From positions 1 through 27,301 of the forward strand of contig JAEWRF010000206.1 of assembly GCA_023460155.1 (NCBI GenBank): a DNA stretch of 27,301 nt. Reading direction: 5' to 3'. The stretch comes from Bacillota bacterium. Lineage in GTDB: Bacteria; Bacillota; Clostridia; Oscillospirales; Acutalibacteraceae. Made by a program: the position numbers and the translations under genes. A model generated the notes under the pieces. It searched no databases, was not told where the DNA came from, and was given only the letters and a program-made list of their open reading frames with translations. Shown in pieces: positions 1 through 6,549 of the stretch. The stretch's first letter is position 1, and every line of letters starts with the position of its first letter.

Positions 1-366
1 ATACGCGCCGTGATGGAGGGTGTCGCTTTTGCCGAAAAAGAGCGGGCCATGCTGATGGAAGGCGGAAAAAAGAAATACACTTCCATGCGCATCTCCGGCG
101 GCGGCAGCAAAACGCTGCAGTGGAACCGGATCAAAGCCAGCGTCATGGAGCTTCCGACTTATGTGCTGCGCGGCTGCGACGCCGCGGAAGCCGGAACGGC
201 GGCCATAGCGGCCGTTGGGGCCGGAATCTTTTCCTCCCTGGAGGAAGCCCTCGGCGCTTACCGGCTGCAGTTTGACGAATATCTGCCGGAGCCCGGTCAG
301 GCGGAAACATACCGGGAAGCTTTTGAGGCGTTTTTATCCGTCGAGCGAAAATTGGAAAGGGGATGA
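1..366 (+). CDS. FGGY-family carbohydrate kinase, C-terminal part (5' end outside window)
   Basis: The reading frame is open from base 1, so this is the last 121 residues of a longer protein; family members are about 500 residues. The fragment shows the FGGY C-terminal hallmarks: a helix MEGVAFAEKERAML near the start, then the ATP-site glycine motif RISGGGSK, then an Ala/Gly-rich stretch (AAEAGTAAIAAVGAG) corresponding to the conserved GAA(L/M)LA segment. FGGY kinases phosphorylate free sugars or polyols such as xylulose, ribulose, glycerol or gluconate with ATP in the cytoplasm. The substrate-defining N-terminal domain is missing, so xylulokinase is only the nearest guess. The stop is 6 bp before the next gene's start, which points to co-transcription with the nucleotidyltransferase, BtpA and epimerase genes that follow. 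Confidence 0.85.
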   Translation: MRAVMEGVAFAEKERAMLMEGGKKKYTSMRISGGGSKTLQWNRIKASVMELPTYVLRGCDAAEAGTAAIAAVGAGIFSSLEEALGAYRLQFDEYLPEPGQAETYREAFEAFLSVERKLERG

Positions 367-372
367 CCGGCG

Positions 373-1131
373 TTGGCTGAAGAGAACAGAAATGAACGGT
401 TGAAAGCGGAGGCGGAGCGCATCCTTGCCGCCGCCCGTGAAGAAAAACTGGAGACCCGGCTGCTGGGCGGAATGGCGGTCTATTTATCTTCGCCCTGCAC
501 GCGGAACGATCCTTTCGCCCGGGAGGTACAGGATCTGGATTTCGTAGTGGCACGAAAAAAAGCATACTCGTTCTCGAAGCTGCTGGAACGCATCGGGTTT
601 CAGGGCGACCACGAGTTCAACAGTATCCACGGGGAAACCCGCATGCTGTTCTCTTCCGACCTTACGGACATCGACGTGTTTGTCGGCTATTTTCAGCAGT
701 GCCATACGCTGGATCTGGAAAAATATTTTCGGTGCACGGCGGGGAGCATCCCTCTTGCGTGCCTGCTGCTGACCAAACTGCAGATTGTTCAGATTAATAA
801 GAAGGATATTCTGGACACGCTCGCGCTGCTTTACGATCATGAGCCGCAGAAAGAAGGGGACGCGGAGCGGGAGATCCGTCTGGACCAGTTTGACGAAGTT
901 CTTTGCGGCGACTGGGGATGGTATACGACCGTTACCGATAACCTTTTGAAAATCGAGCAGATGCTCCCCGACCTGGGCTTCGGCCCGGAGGCGCAAAGCA
1001 TGCTGCTGGGCAGAATCCGGAGTCTGCTGACCGAAGCGGAGGGCGCTCCCAAAAGCCTGAAGTGGAAAATGCGCGCCAAAATCGGTCGGAAAATGCAATG
1101 GTACGACCTTCCCGAAGAGAAGGTCCTTTAA
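373..1131 (+). CDS. nucleotidyltransferase-fold protein in a sugar-kinase operon
   Basis: A 252-residue protein starting at TTG, preceded by a GGAAAGGGG ribosome site. Residues 29-60 look like a minimal nucleotidyltransferase core: LLGGMAVYL with the GG pair (32-33), then DLDF with acidic residues 54 and 56, and a third acidic pair in DIDVF (99 and 101). This G-G, D-x-D, D pattern is that of the polymerase-beta-like superfamily, including AbiEii-type and unannotated nucleotidyltransferases. The rest is mixed alpha/beta with a helical, charged C-terminus; no signal peptide or membrane segment is seen. It lies 6 bp after the FGGY kinase and 17 bp before the BtpA gene, so it is likely co-translated with sugar enzymes. 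Its substrate is unknown and it has no antitoxin-like partner here. The fold call is fairly firm; the function is not. Confidence 0.7.
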   Translation: MAEENRNERLKAEAERILAAAREEKLETRLLGGMAVYLSSPCTRNDPFAREVQDLDFVVARKKAYSFSKLLERIGFQGDHEFNSIHGETRMLFSSDLTDIDVFVGYFQQCHTLDLEKYFRCTAGSIPLACLLLTKLQIVQINKKDILDTLALLYDHEPQKEGDAEREIRLDQFDEVLCGDWGWYTTVTDNLLKIEQMLPDLGFGPEAQSMLLGRIRSLLTEAEGAPKSLKWKMRAKIGRKMQWYDLPEEKVL

Positions 1132-1148
1132 TAAAGGAGATATTGAAA

Positions 1149-1961
1149 ATGGATTGGACAACATCGTTGTTCGGCGTTAAAAAGCCAATTATCGCAATGT
1201 GCCACTTACAGCCGCTCCCCGGCGATCCGAATTACGACGCGCAGGGCGGTATGGCAAAGGTGATCGATCTGGCGCGGAAAGACCTGCTTGCCCTGCAGGA
1301 GGGCGGAGTGGACGGGATCATGTTTTCCAACGAATTCAGCCTTCCCTATCTCACCAAGGTGGAGCCCGTCACGGTAGGGGCCATGGCGTATGTAATCGGA
1401 ATGCTGAAGCCGGAAATCAAAATTCCCTACGGCGTGAACTGTCTGTGGGACCCGATCGCTTCACTGGATCTTGCGGCGGCCGTCGACGCGAAATTCATCC
1501 GTGAAATCATTTCCGGCGTTTACGCCAGCGATTTCGGCCTGTGGAACACAAATGCGGGAGAAGCCGCCCGGCACCGCGCCCGCCTCGGAATCAAAAATGT
1601 GAAAATGATTTTCAACATTGTTCCGGAAGCCGCCGTTTATCTTGCGGACCGCGATGTCAGCGAAATCGCGCGGACAACGGAATTCAACCATCTTCCGGAC
1701 GCCATCTGCGTTTCGGGTCTTACGGCCGGGAGCGCGACGGATTCACAGGTGCTGAAAAAGGTCAAGGACGCTACGCTCCATACGCCGATTTTCTGCAACA
1801 CGGGGTGTACGGTCCACAATATCCGTCAGCAGCTTTCCATCGCGGACGGCGCGATCTGCGCGACCACGTTCAAGGTTGACGGAATCTTCGAAAATGCCGT
1901 GGATGTCAGCCGAGTGAAGGAATTCATGGTGGAAGTCCGGAAGTTCCGCAAAGAACTGTAA
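1149..1961 (+). CDS. BtpA/SgcQ family protein
   Basis: A 270-residue protein. The ATG at 1149 is chosen because AAAGGAGATATTGAAA lies directly upstream; an in-frame start at 1062 would overlap the previous gene. The N-terminus has the family motif PIIAMCHLQPLPGDP (13-27), and the body reads as a TIM barrel: GGVDGIMFSNE, IPYGVNCLWDP and DAICVSGLTAG. This is the BtpA family, named for a cyanobacterial protein affecting photosystem I; bacterial members such as E. coli SgcQ sit in sugar operons and have no firmly established reaction. No transit or signal peptide is present, so it should be cytoplasmic. Its position between a sugar kinase and a FrlC-type epimerase suggests it acts on a phosphorylated sugar intermediate; that is inference from context. 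Confidence 0.88.
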   Translation: MDWTTSLFGVKKPIIAMCHLQPLPGDPNYDAQGGMAKVIDLARKDLLALQEGGVDGIMFSNEFSLPYLTKVEPVTVGAMAYVIGMLKPEIKIPYGVNCLWDPIASLDLAAAVDAKFIREIISGVYASDFGLWNTNAGEAARHRARLGIKNVKMIFNIVPEAAVYLADRDVSEIARTTEFNHLPDAICVSGLTAGSATDSQVLKKVKDATLHTPIFCNTGCTVHNIRQQLSIADGAICATTFKVDGIFENAVDVSRVKEFMVEVRKFRKEL

Positions 1962-1981
1962 CACGGCGGCGGGATGACGGT

Positions 1982-2833
1982 ATGAAATTCGGTTTGATTT
2001 CCCTGGATTTCCGCAGGGTTTCCCTTGAGACATGTTTCCGCACGGCCGCGCGCTGCGGCTTCTCCGCGGTGGAAATCTGGGGCGGAAGACCGCATGCCTG
2101 GCCCTATGACGTCGACGCGGCCGCCGCCCGGCAGATTCTGAGCTGGAAAAGGAGGTACGGTTTGGAGCTGCCGATGTATACGCCCAATGCCATCGGCCTG
2201 CCTGTGAACCTCTGCTCCTCCATGGAAGAGGAACGCAGAGAAGGGCTCACCTACTTCAAAAAGGGAATTGAGGCGGCCTCACGGCTGGAGATTCCCCGCA
2301 TGCTCCTGGTCGCCGACCACCCCGGCTATGAAACCGATCCCGGCGACGCCGAAGACTGGTTTGTGCAGGCGGCCGCCGATCTGGCGGATTACGCAAAGCC
2401 CTATGGCGTGACTATTTCGGTGGAGCCGCTGACTCCGCTGGAAAGCCCCGTTGTGACGACGGCAGAGGACTGCTTCCGGCTGATGAAGCGTGCGGGGCGC
2501 GAAAACATCGATTTCGTACTGGATGTTGTTCCTCCGACCGTCGCGTGCGAGCCGATTTCGGGTTATTTCCGCCGGCTTGGCCTTGAGAGGATCCGTCACG
2601 TGCACATCTGCAATACGGACGGAAGAACGGACGCCCATCTTCAGCTTGATTCCGGTGTGCTCTCCGTGCCGGAAATTCTGAGCACGCTGCGCGACGCCCG
2701 GTACGACGGAACCGTCATTGCGGAGCTTTATTCGGTCTCCGCCCGGGACCCGGAAGGTACCGCGGCCAAAACGGCGAGGCTGCTCCGCGAATACGGAGAG
2801 GAGCTTCCCCCCCGATCGTTCAGTTTGTTGTGA
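1982..2833 (+). CDS. FrlC-like ketose/fructoselysine 3-epimerase (sugar phosphate isomerase/epimerase family)
   Basis: A 283-residue TIM-barrel protein of the xylose-isomerase-like/AP-endonuclease-2 superfamily. It carries EIWGGRPHA at 31-39 and EPLTPLESPVV at 148-158, both of which I recognise from E. coli FrlC, which interconverts fructoselysine and psicoselysine. The expected divalent-metal ligands are all visible: E148, D181 in LDVVPP, H208 in RHVHICN and E248 in IAELYS. FrlC and the D-tagatose/D-allulose 3-epimerases epimerise carbon 3 of ketoses. The gene starts 20 bp after the BtpA stop with a weak GGCGGG ribosome site and is the last gene of its operon. The substrate could be a free ketose or an Amadori-type conjugate. 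No deglycase or sugar-amine transporter is adjacent, so a fructoselysine role is not supported here. Confidence 0.85.
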   Translation: MKFGLISLDFRRVSLETCFRTAARCGFSAVEIWGGRPHAWPYDVDAAAARQILSWKRRYGLELPMYTPNAIGLPVNLCSSMEEERREGLTYFKKGIEAASRLEIPRMLLVADHPGYETDPGDAEDWFVQAAADLADYAKPYGVTISVEPLTPLESPVVTTAEDCFRLMKRAGRENIDFVLDVVPPTVACEPISGYFRRLGLERIRHVHICNTDGRTDAHLQLDSGVLSVPEILSTLRDARYDGTVIAELYSVSARDPEGTAAKTARLLREYGEELPPRSFSLL

Positions 2834-2865
2834 AAAGCATAGTGGAAATAGATAGCACCCCCGGG

Positions 2866-2908
2866 GGCCTGCCGGAGGACGAAAGCTGGTTTCGTCCTCC
2901 GGCAGGCC
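2866..2908 (+). other. 19-bp perfect inverted repeat (3' UTR hairpin)
   Basis: Two perfectly complementary 19-base arms (2866-2884 and 2890-2908) flank a 5-base loop, GCTGG. The arms begin GGCCTGCCGGAGG. The structure follows the FrlC-like gene's stop by 32 bp but has only a short, broken T run (GTTTCTCC) after it, so alone it is a poor intrinsic terminator. It may protect the mRNA 3' end or act in tandem with the terminator directly downstream. Confidence 0.8.
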
Positions 2909-2918
2909 GTTTCTCCGG

Positions 2919-2956
2919 AAAAGCCGCCTGTGAGTCGTTCACCGGCGGCTTTTTTT
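2919..2956 (+). terminator. Rho-independent terminator of the FGGY-BtpA-epimerase operon
   Basis: Arms AAAAGCCGCC and GGCGGCTTTT enclose a partly paired inner segment (GTGA/TCAC) and are followed by a run of seven T. This is a standard intrinsic terminator. It lies about 85 bp after the epimerase stop and separates that operon from the AraC gene. Confidence 0.85.
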
Positions 2957-2978
2957 ACAAATTTTCAAGGAATCCCCA

Positions 2979-3007
2979 TTTCAAAACGCGCAGACCGGTG
3001 ATATGAT
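2979..3007 (+). promoter_or_regulatory. possible promoter of the AraC regulator gene
   Basis: TATGAT at 3002-3007 resembles a -10 box; the hexamer 17 bp upstream, TTTCAA, matches a -35 box poorly. It lies between the operon terminator and the AraC ribosome site. If real, it argues against the in-frame ATG at 3003, which it overlaps, and for the start at 3048. Confidence 0.3.
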
Positions 3008-3047
3008 AAAAGAAATAAAATATGTGCAGAAAACGGAGGCGGGTTTT

Positions 3048-3902
3048 ATGAAAATTGAAGGACTCCATGAAAAAGAAATTTTCGATCAGAAATTTCCTTT
3101 TCGGTTTATCCTTAATCAGAACCTGAATTTCAATTATCCGCCGCACTGGCACAATGCCATCGAATTAATTTACGTTTTGAAGAACGCATTCGTCGTGATG
3201 GTAAATTCTAAAAAATACGAGCTGAAGGAAAAAGACATTTTATATATTCCGGGAGGAAACATCCACGAATTCTGCAGCGAAACGCCTACCGGCATGCGTG
3301 TTTTTATTAACTTTGAGCTTTCGAGCCTGAACTCCTACGCCGATATGGACCGCATTTACACGCAGCTCCGCGACGTCCGGCTGATCACGGAGGAAGACGA
3401 AGACCTGCATCTCCATATTGAAACAGAGCTGCAGAAAATATTGGAGGAATGGAAGACGGGCGGGTTCGCCGGCGAACTGTATTACACCGCCCGGATGAGC
3501 GATATTTTGGTTCTTCTGTGCCGGAGCACCCTGTCAAGGATCAACATCGGCAATCCGAAAGCCGGGAGCGGCAAAAACATGGGGCTGGACCGGATCAGCA
3601 AATCCCTTGAATTCATTGAAAAAAATTATATGGAAGACATTCACCTGAAGGATATCGCGCACGCCGCGGGGTTCAGCGAATACTATTTTTCCAGGCTGTT
3701 TAAGGAAATCACGGAAAAGAACTTCCACCAGTATTTAAATGAATTCCGCATCAAGAAAGCCGAAGTGCTTCTGACCGATTCCAATTACACGATTTCCGAA
3801 GCGACTTACGCGGTCGGCTTCAACAGCATTGCAACCTTTGAGCGCCTTTTTCACCAGATGAAGGGCTGCTCACCGCAGGAATTCCGAAGGCTCAGGATTT
3901 AG
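3048..3902 (+). CDS. AraC-family transcriptional regulator with cupin sensor domain
   Basis: A 284-residue protein. The start at 3048 is favoured because GGAGG stands 8 bp upstream; an earlier in-frame ATG at 3003 has no ribosome site. Residues 25-80 form the AraC cupin-type sensor (PPHWHNAIELIYVL, then DILYIPGGNIHEF), typical of sugar-responsive members. The last 100 residues are a double helix-turn-helix: IHLKDIAHAAGFSEYYFSRLF and a second unit around ISEATYAVGFNS, with the family signature. It should bind direct repeats at promoters and activate on sugar binding. It converges on the GH3 glycosidase gene and is 3 kb from the sugar importer, so these are its likely targets; this is context inference. 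It is transcribed separately from the upstream operon. Confidence 0.92.
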   Translation: MKIEGLHEKEIFDQKFPFRFILNQNLNFNYPPHWHNAIELIYVLKNAFVVMVNSKKYELKEKDILYIPGGNIHEFCSETPTGMRVFINFELSSLNSYADMDRIYTQLRDVRLITEEDEDLHLHIETELQKILEEWKTGGFAGELYYTARMSDILVLLCRSTLSRINIGNPKAGSGKNMGLDRISKSLEFIEKNYMEDIHLKDIAHAAGFSEYYFSRLFKEITEKNFHQYLNEFRIKKAEVLLTDSNYTISEATYAVGFNSIATFERLFHQMKGCSPQEFRRLRI

Positions 3903-3910
3903 ACAGGCAT

Positions 3911-3959
3911 GGAAAAAGGAGGCACCGCATGGGGAGAGTATGCAGTGCTTCCTTTTTCC
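3911..3959. terminator. bidirectional intrinsic terminator between AraC and GH3 genes
   Basis: Two 20-base arms (3911-3930 and 3940-3959) pair with one G-T wobble and one mismatch around a 9-base loop. The arms begin GGAAAAAGGA and end TCCTTTTTCC, so a U-rich 3' side is produced on both strands. It lies 8 bp after the AraC stop and about 30 bp after the GH3 stop, as expected for convergent genes. Confidence 0.8.
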
Positions 3960-3989
3960 GTCTGGGAGGAAATTAGGTATGATGAAATT

Positions 3990-6179
3990 TTAAGGCTCCT
4001 GTGTTTCCCACTGAATCTTCAGCGGGGAGCCGGTCACCGTAAAACACGCCGACGGGACGGATTTTCCTGTCAGTTCGGCACTTCGCCTGTCCGGCTGACT
4101 TCCTCCGACAAAGATCCGGAATTCGCCGGGTTCCAGAACACAGTCCCCGTTTTCATCGATCAGCGCCATCTGGCGCGCAGAAACGGTAAACTCGGCTTCC
4201 GCCGTTTCCCCCGGCCGCAGGTGAACGCGCTGAAATCCGACAAGCTGGACATTCGGCACGCGGACGCTTGCTTCAAGATCCTGCAAATAAGCCTCAACAA
4301 TTTCATCCGATTCACGCGAACCGGTATTTTTCACCCGTACGCTCACCTGAAGATCCTCCCCCGCCCGGACGGTGCTGCCGCTCAGAACAGGCTGCGAATA
4401 TTCGAAGGCCGTGTAGGAAAGGCCGTAGCCGAATGGGTAAAGAGGGTCGCCGCGGAAAAAGCGGTATGTTCTGTTTTCCATGGAGTAATCGTGAAAATCC
4501 GGGAGGTCACGCTCCGAGCGGTAAAAAGTTACCGGGAGTTTTCCGCTGGGAGAAAAGCCGCCGAACAGCATGGACGCGATTGCCCGCCCCCCCTGCGCCC
4601 CCGGATACCAGGCCTGAACGACGGCGCCGGCATGCTCATCCGCCCATGTGACGGCGAGCGCACTCCCGGAAAGAAGCACCAGTACCGTGGGTGTTCCGGT
4701 TTTCTGCACCTCTTCCAGGAGTGTCTCCTGATTGCCGGGCAGCCGAAGGTTAATTTTATCCCCGGAAGCAAACTCATTGGAGGCATCGCCTTCTTCTCCC
4801 TCCAGATTGGCGTTCAGGCCAAGGCATACGACCGCGATGTCCGCCCGTTCGGCCGCCGAAACCGCCTCCGCGAGCCGGTCGTTCTTCCGGGAAAGGTGAC
4901 TCATGCTGTTTTGATAAAGATGGCAGCCTTCCGCGTAATAAATTCTTGTGCCAGGCTCCGCCGCTTCCCGGATTCCGCCGAGAACGGTAACATACTCGGA
5001 CGCCGTGCCCGCATAATTTCCTTTCAGTGCTTCGCGGCTGTCGGCGTTGGGGCCGATCACCGCAATGGAACGAAGCTTCTTTTTGTCCAGCGGCAGGAGT
5101 CCGTTCCGGTTGCGGAGCAGCACAAGGGATTTTTCCGATACTTCCAGCGCAAAACTGCGGTGTTCGCCGCAGTCATTTTTTTCGTAGGGAATCGAAGCAT
5201 ACGGCACGTGCTCCGGCTGATCGAACATGCCCAGACGCATCCGGATCGTCATCAGGCGGCATACCGCCCGGTCGATTTCCTCTTCGGTTACGAAACCGGT
5301 CTGGAAGGCCTTCACCAGGCTGGCAAACGCGCAGCCGCAGTTCAGGTCGCAGCCGCTCTTTACGGCGAGGGAAGACGACTGCTCAATGCTGTCGGTTACT
5401 TTATGCCCTTCGTTAAAGTCGCGGATTGCCCAGCAATCCGAAGTGACATAGCCGGAAAAGCCCCATTCGCCGCGCAGAATGTCAGTCAGGAGCGATTTGC
5501 TCCCGCAGCAGGGCTCGCCGTTTAAGCGGTTGTAGGCTCCCATAACTCCGGCTACCTTCGCTTCCCGCACCGCCGCCTCGAAAGCGGGAAGATATGTTTC
5601 CCTAAGATCTTTTTTCGAAATTTCGGCATTGAACCGGTGGCGTTCCCCTTCCGGCCCGCTGTGCCCCGCGAAATGCTTGGCACAGGCGGCGGCTTTCAGG
5701 TATTTCGGATCGTCGCCCTGAATTCCCCGGATATAAGCGACGCCGAGCTTCGCCGTCAGATAAGGATCTTCGCCGTAGGTTTCCTGACCGCGTCCCCACC
5801 GCGGATCGCGGTCGATATTAATATTCGGCGACCAGAAGGTCAGTCCCTTAAAGATGTCATGGTCGCCTTTCCGCTGGAATTCATGATATTTTGCCCTTCC
5901 TTCGGTGGAAATGATATCCGCCGCCGTATGGATCAGGTCCGGGTCAAACGACGCGGCCATCCCGATGGCCTGGGGAAACATGGTTGAAACACCGGCGCGC
6001 GCAATCCCGTGCAGGGCTTCGCTCCACCAATTATAGCTTGGAATGCCGAGCCGTTCTATAGCAGGCGCTTCATGCTGCATCTGCGCAATTTTCTCTTCCA
6101 CGGTCATGCGTGAAACAAGGTCGCGGGCCCTCGCCTCAAACGCAAGCCCTTCATCCTGATAATCCGGTAAATTAGTCAT
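3990..6179 (-). CDS. GH3 family glycoside hydrolase, beta-xylosidase/beta-glucosidase type
   Basis: A 729-residue protein with no signal peptide, so probably cytoplasmic. The N-terminal GH3 barrel has YNWWSEALHG (49-58), a motif common in beta-xylosidase-type GH3 enzymes, and WSPNINIDRDPRWGRGQETY (116-135). AKHFAGHSG is at 167-175, and the nucleophile D248 lies in VTSDCW. The second alpha/beta domain spans about 350-560 and contains LEGEEGD (459-465), where the acid/base glutamate is expected. A fibronectin III-like domain follows (about 610-690). The enzyme should remove xylose or glucose from the non-reducing end of short oligosaccharides. GGAGG lies 7 bp before the start. It is divergent from the sugar importer genes and next to an AraC regulator, forming a plausible uptake-and-hydrolysis locus. 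Xylosidase versus glucosidase is not settled by sequence alone. Confidence 0.92.
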   Translation of the reverse strand: MTNLPDYQDEGLAFEARARDLVSRMTVEEKIAQMQHEAPAIERLGIPSYNWWSEALHGIARAGVSTMFPQAIGMAASFDPDLIHTAADIISTEGRAKYHEFQRKGDHDIFKGLTFWSPNINIDRDPRWGRGQETYGEDPYLTAKLGVAYIRGIQGDDPKYLKAAACAKHFAGHSGPEGERHRFNAEISKKDLRETYLPAFEAAVREAKVAGVMGAYNRLNGEPCCGSKSLLTDILRGEWGFSGYVTSDCWAIRDFNEGHKVTDSIEQSSSLAVKSGCDLNCGCAFASLVKAFQTGFVTEEEIDRAVCRLMTIRMRLGMFDQPEHVPYASIPYEKNDCGEHRSFALEVSEKSLVLLRNRNGLLPLDKKKLRSIAVIGPNADSREALKGNYAGTASEYVTVLGGIREAAEPGTRIYYAEGCHLYQNSMSHLSRKNDRLAEAVSAAERADIAVVCLGLNANLEGEEGDASNEFASGDKINLRLPGNQETLLEEVQKTGTPTVLVLLSGSALAVTWADEHAGAVVQAWYPGAQGGRAIASMLFGGFSPSGKLPVTFYRSERDLPDFHDYSMENRTYRFFRGDPLYPFGYGLSYTAFEYSQPVLSGSTVRAGEDLQVSVRVKNTGSRESDEIVEAYLQDLEASVRVPNVQLVGFQRVHLRPGETAEAEFTVSARQMALIDENGDCVLEPGEFRIFVGGSQPDRRSAELTGKSVPSACFTVTGSPLKIQWETQEP

Positions 6180-6296
6180 CTGGCAGCCTCCAATTACGCC
6201 GTATTGTGTATTCTAATCTTAATCTTTTTGGAAGCCGGCAGTCTTATCAATTTTTGCTCAATAGTAATCAGTTATTGCTGTAATTGAAGAATCCTA

Positions 6297-6325
6297 TTGA
6301 ACAAGCAATATTGCTTATTTATAAT
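6297..6325 (+). promoter_or_regulatory. promoter of the sugar ABC importer operon
   Basis: TTGAAC (6297-6302) and a perfect TATAAT (6320-6325) are separated by 17 bp, a good sigma-A promoter. It would give a leader of about 215 bases before the binding-protein ATG. The spacer is almost filled by a 14-bp palindrome, so transcription is likely controlled there. Confidence 0.65.
6303..6316. promoter_or_regulatory. perfect 14-bp palindrome in the promoter spacer, probable operator
   Basis: AAGCAATATTGCTT is its own reverse complement and sits exactly between the -35 and -10 boxes. A dimeric repressor bound here would block RNA polymerase. The binding protein is unknown. The nearby AraC protein would more often use direct repeats, and I see no LacI gene in the window. 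Confidence 0.5.
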
Positions 6326-6549
6326 ATGCATTAGAAAAAACAACAAAATAATATTCTGTTGATACTATTTTTACTGGATATCGCCCAAATCAGAAATCGC
6401 ATGGTTCATTTGCTCTCTCAAATATCGCAGCCTCGTCTGATTTAATAAGACAAGAAATGATATGCTTCATCCGGCTGTCGGTTCAACTGTTTACCGGGAT
6501 TGTCTGCTCGGCAAAACAGATCATCCATATTATTAAGGAGGAGTTAGTT

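Larger units (their letters stand above)
6180..6549. other. 370-bp divergent intergenic region between GH3 and sugar importer
   Basis: This AT-rich stretch holds no gene. It contains a forward promoter and a central palindrome (listed separately). An imperfect inverted repeat lies around the -35 region (GCTCAATAG near 6256 against CTATTGAAC near 6294). It ends with an approximately 220-base untranslated leader for the binding-protein gene, closing with the ribosome site AAGGAGG (6536-6542). I could not pick a convincing leftward promoter for GH3, although TAGAAT (6210-6215, minus strand) is a possible -10. A short open frame running into the leader from 6457 is only an upstream extension of the binding-protein frame. 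Confidence 0.6.

Noticed and set aside
1982..2833. Fructoselysine (frl) operon
   Set aside because: Only the FrlC-like gene is present; no FrlB-type deglycase or fructoselysine kinase is seen in the window.
3909..5525. A 538-codon open frame on the plus strand
   Set aside because: It lies fully antisense to the GH3 gene, whose product has all catalytic motifs. Its translation shows no domain and no ribosome site, so it is a by-product of GC-rich codon use.
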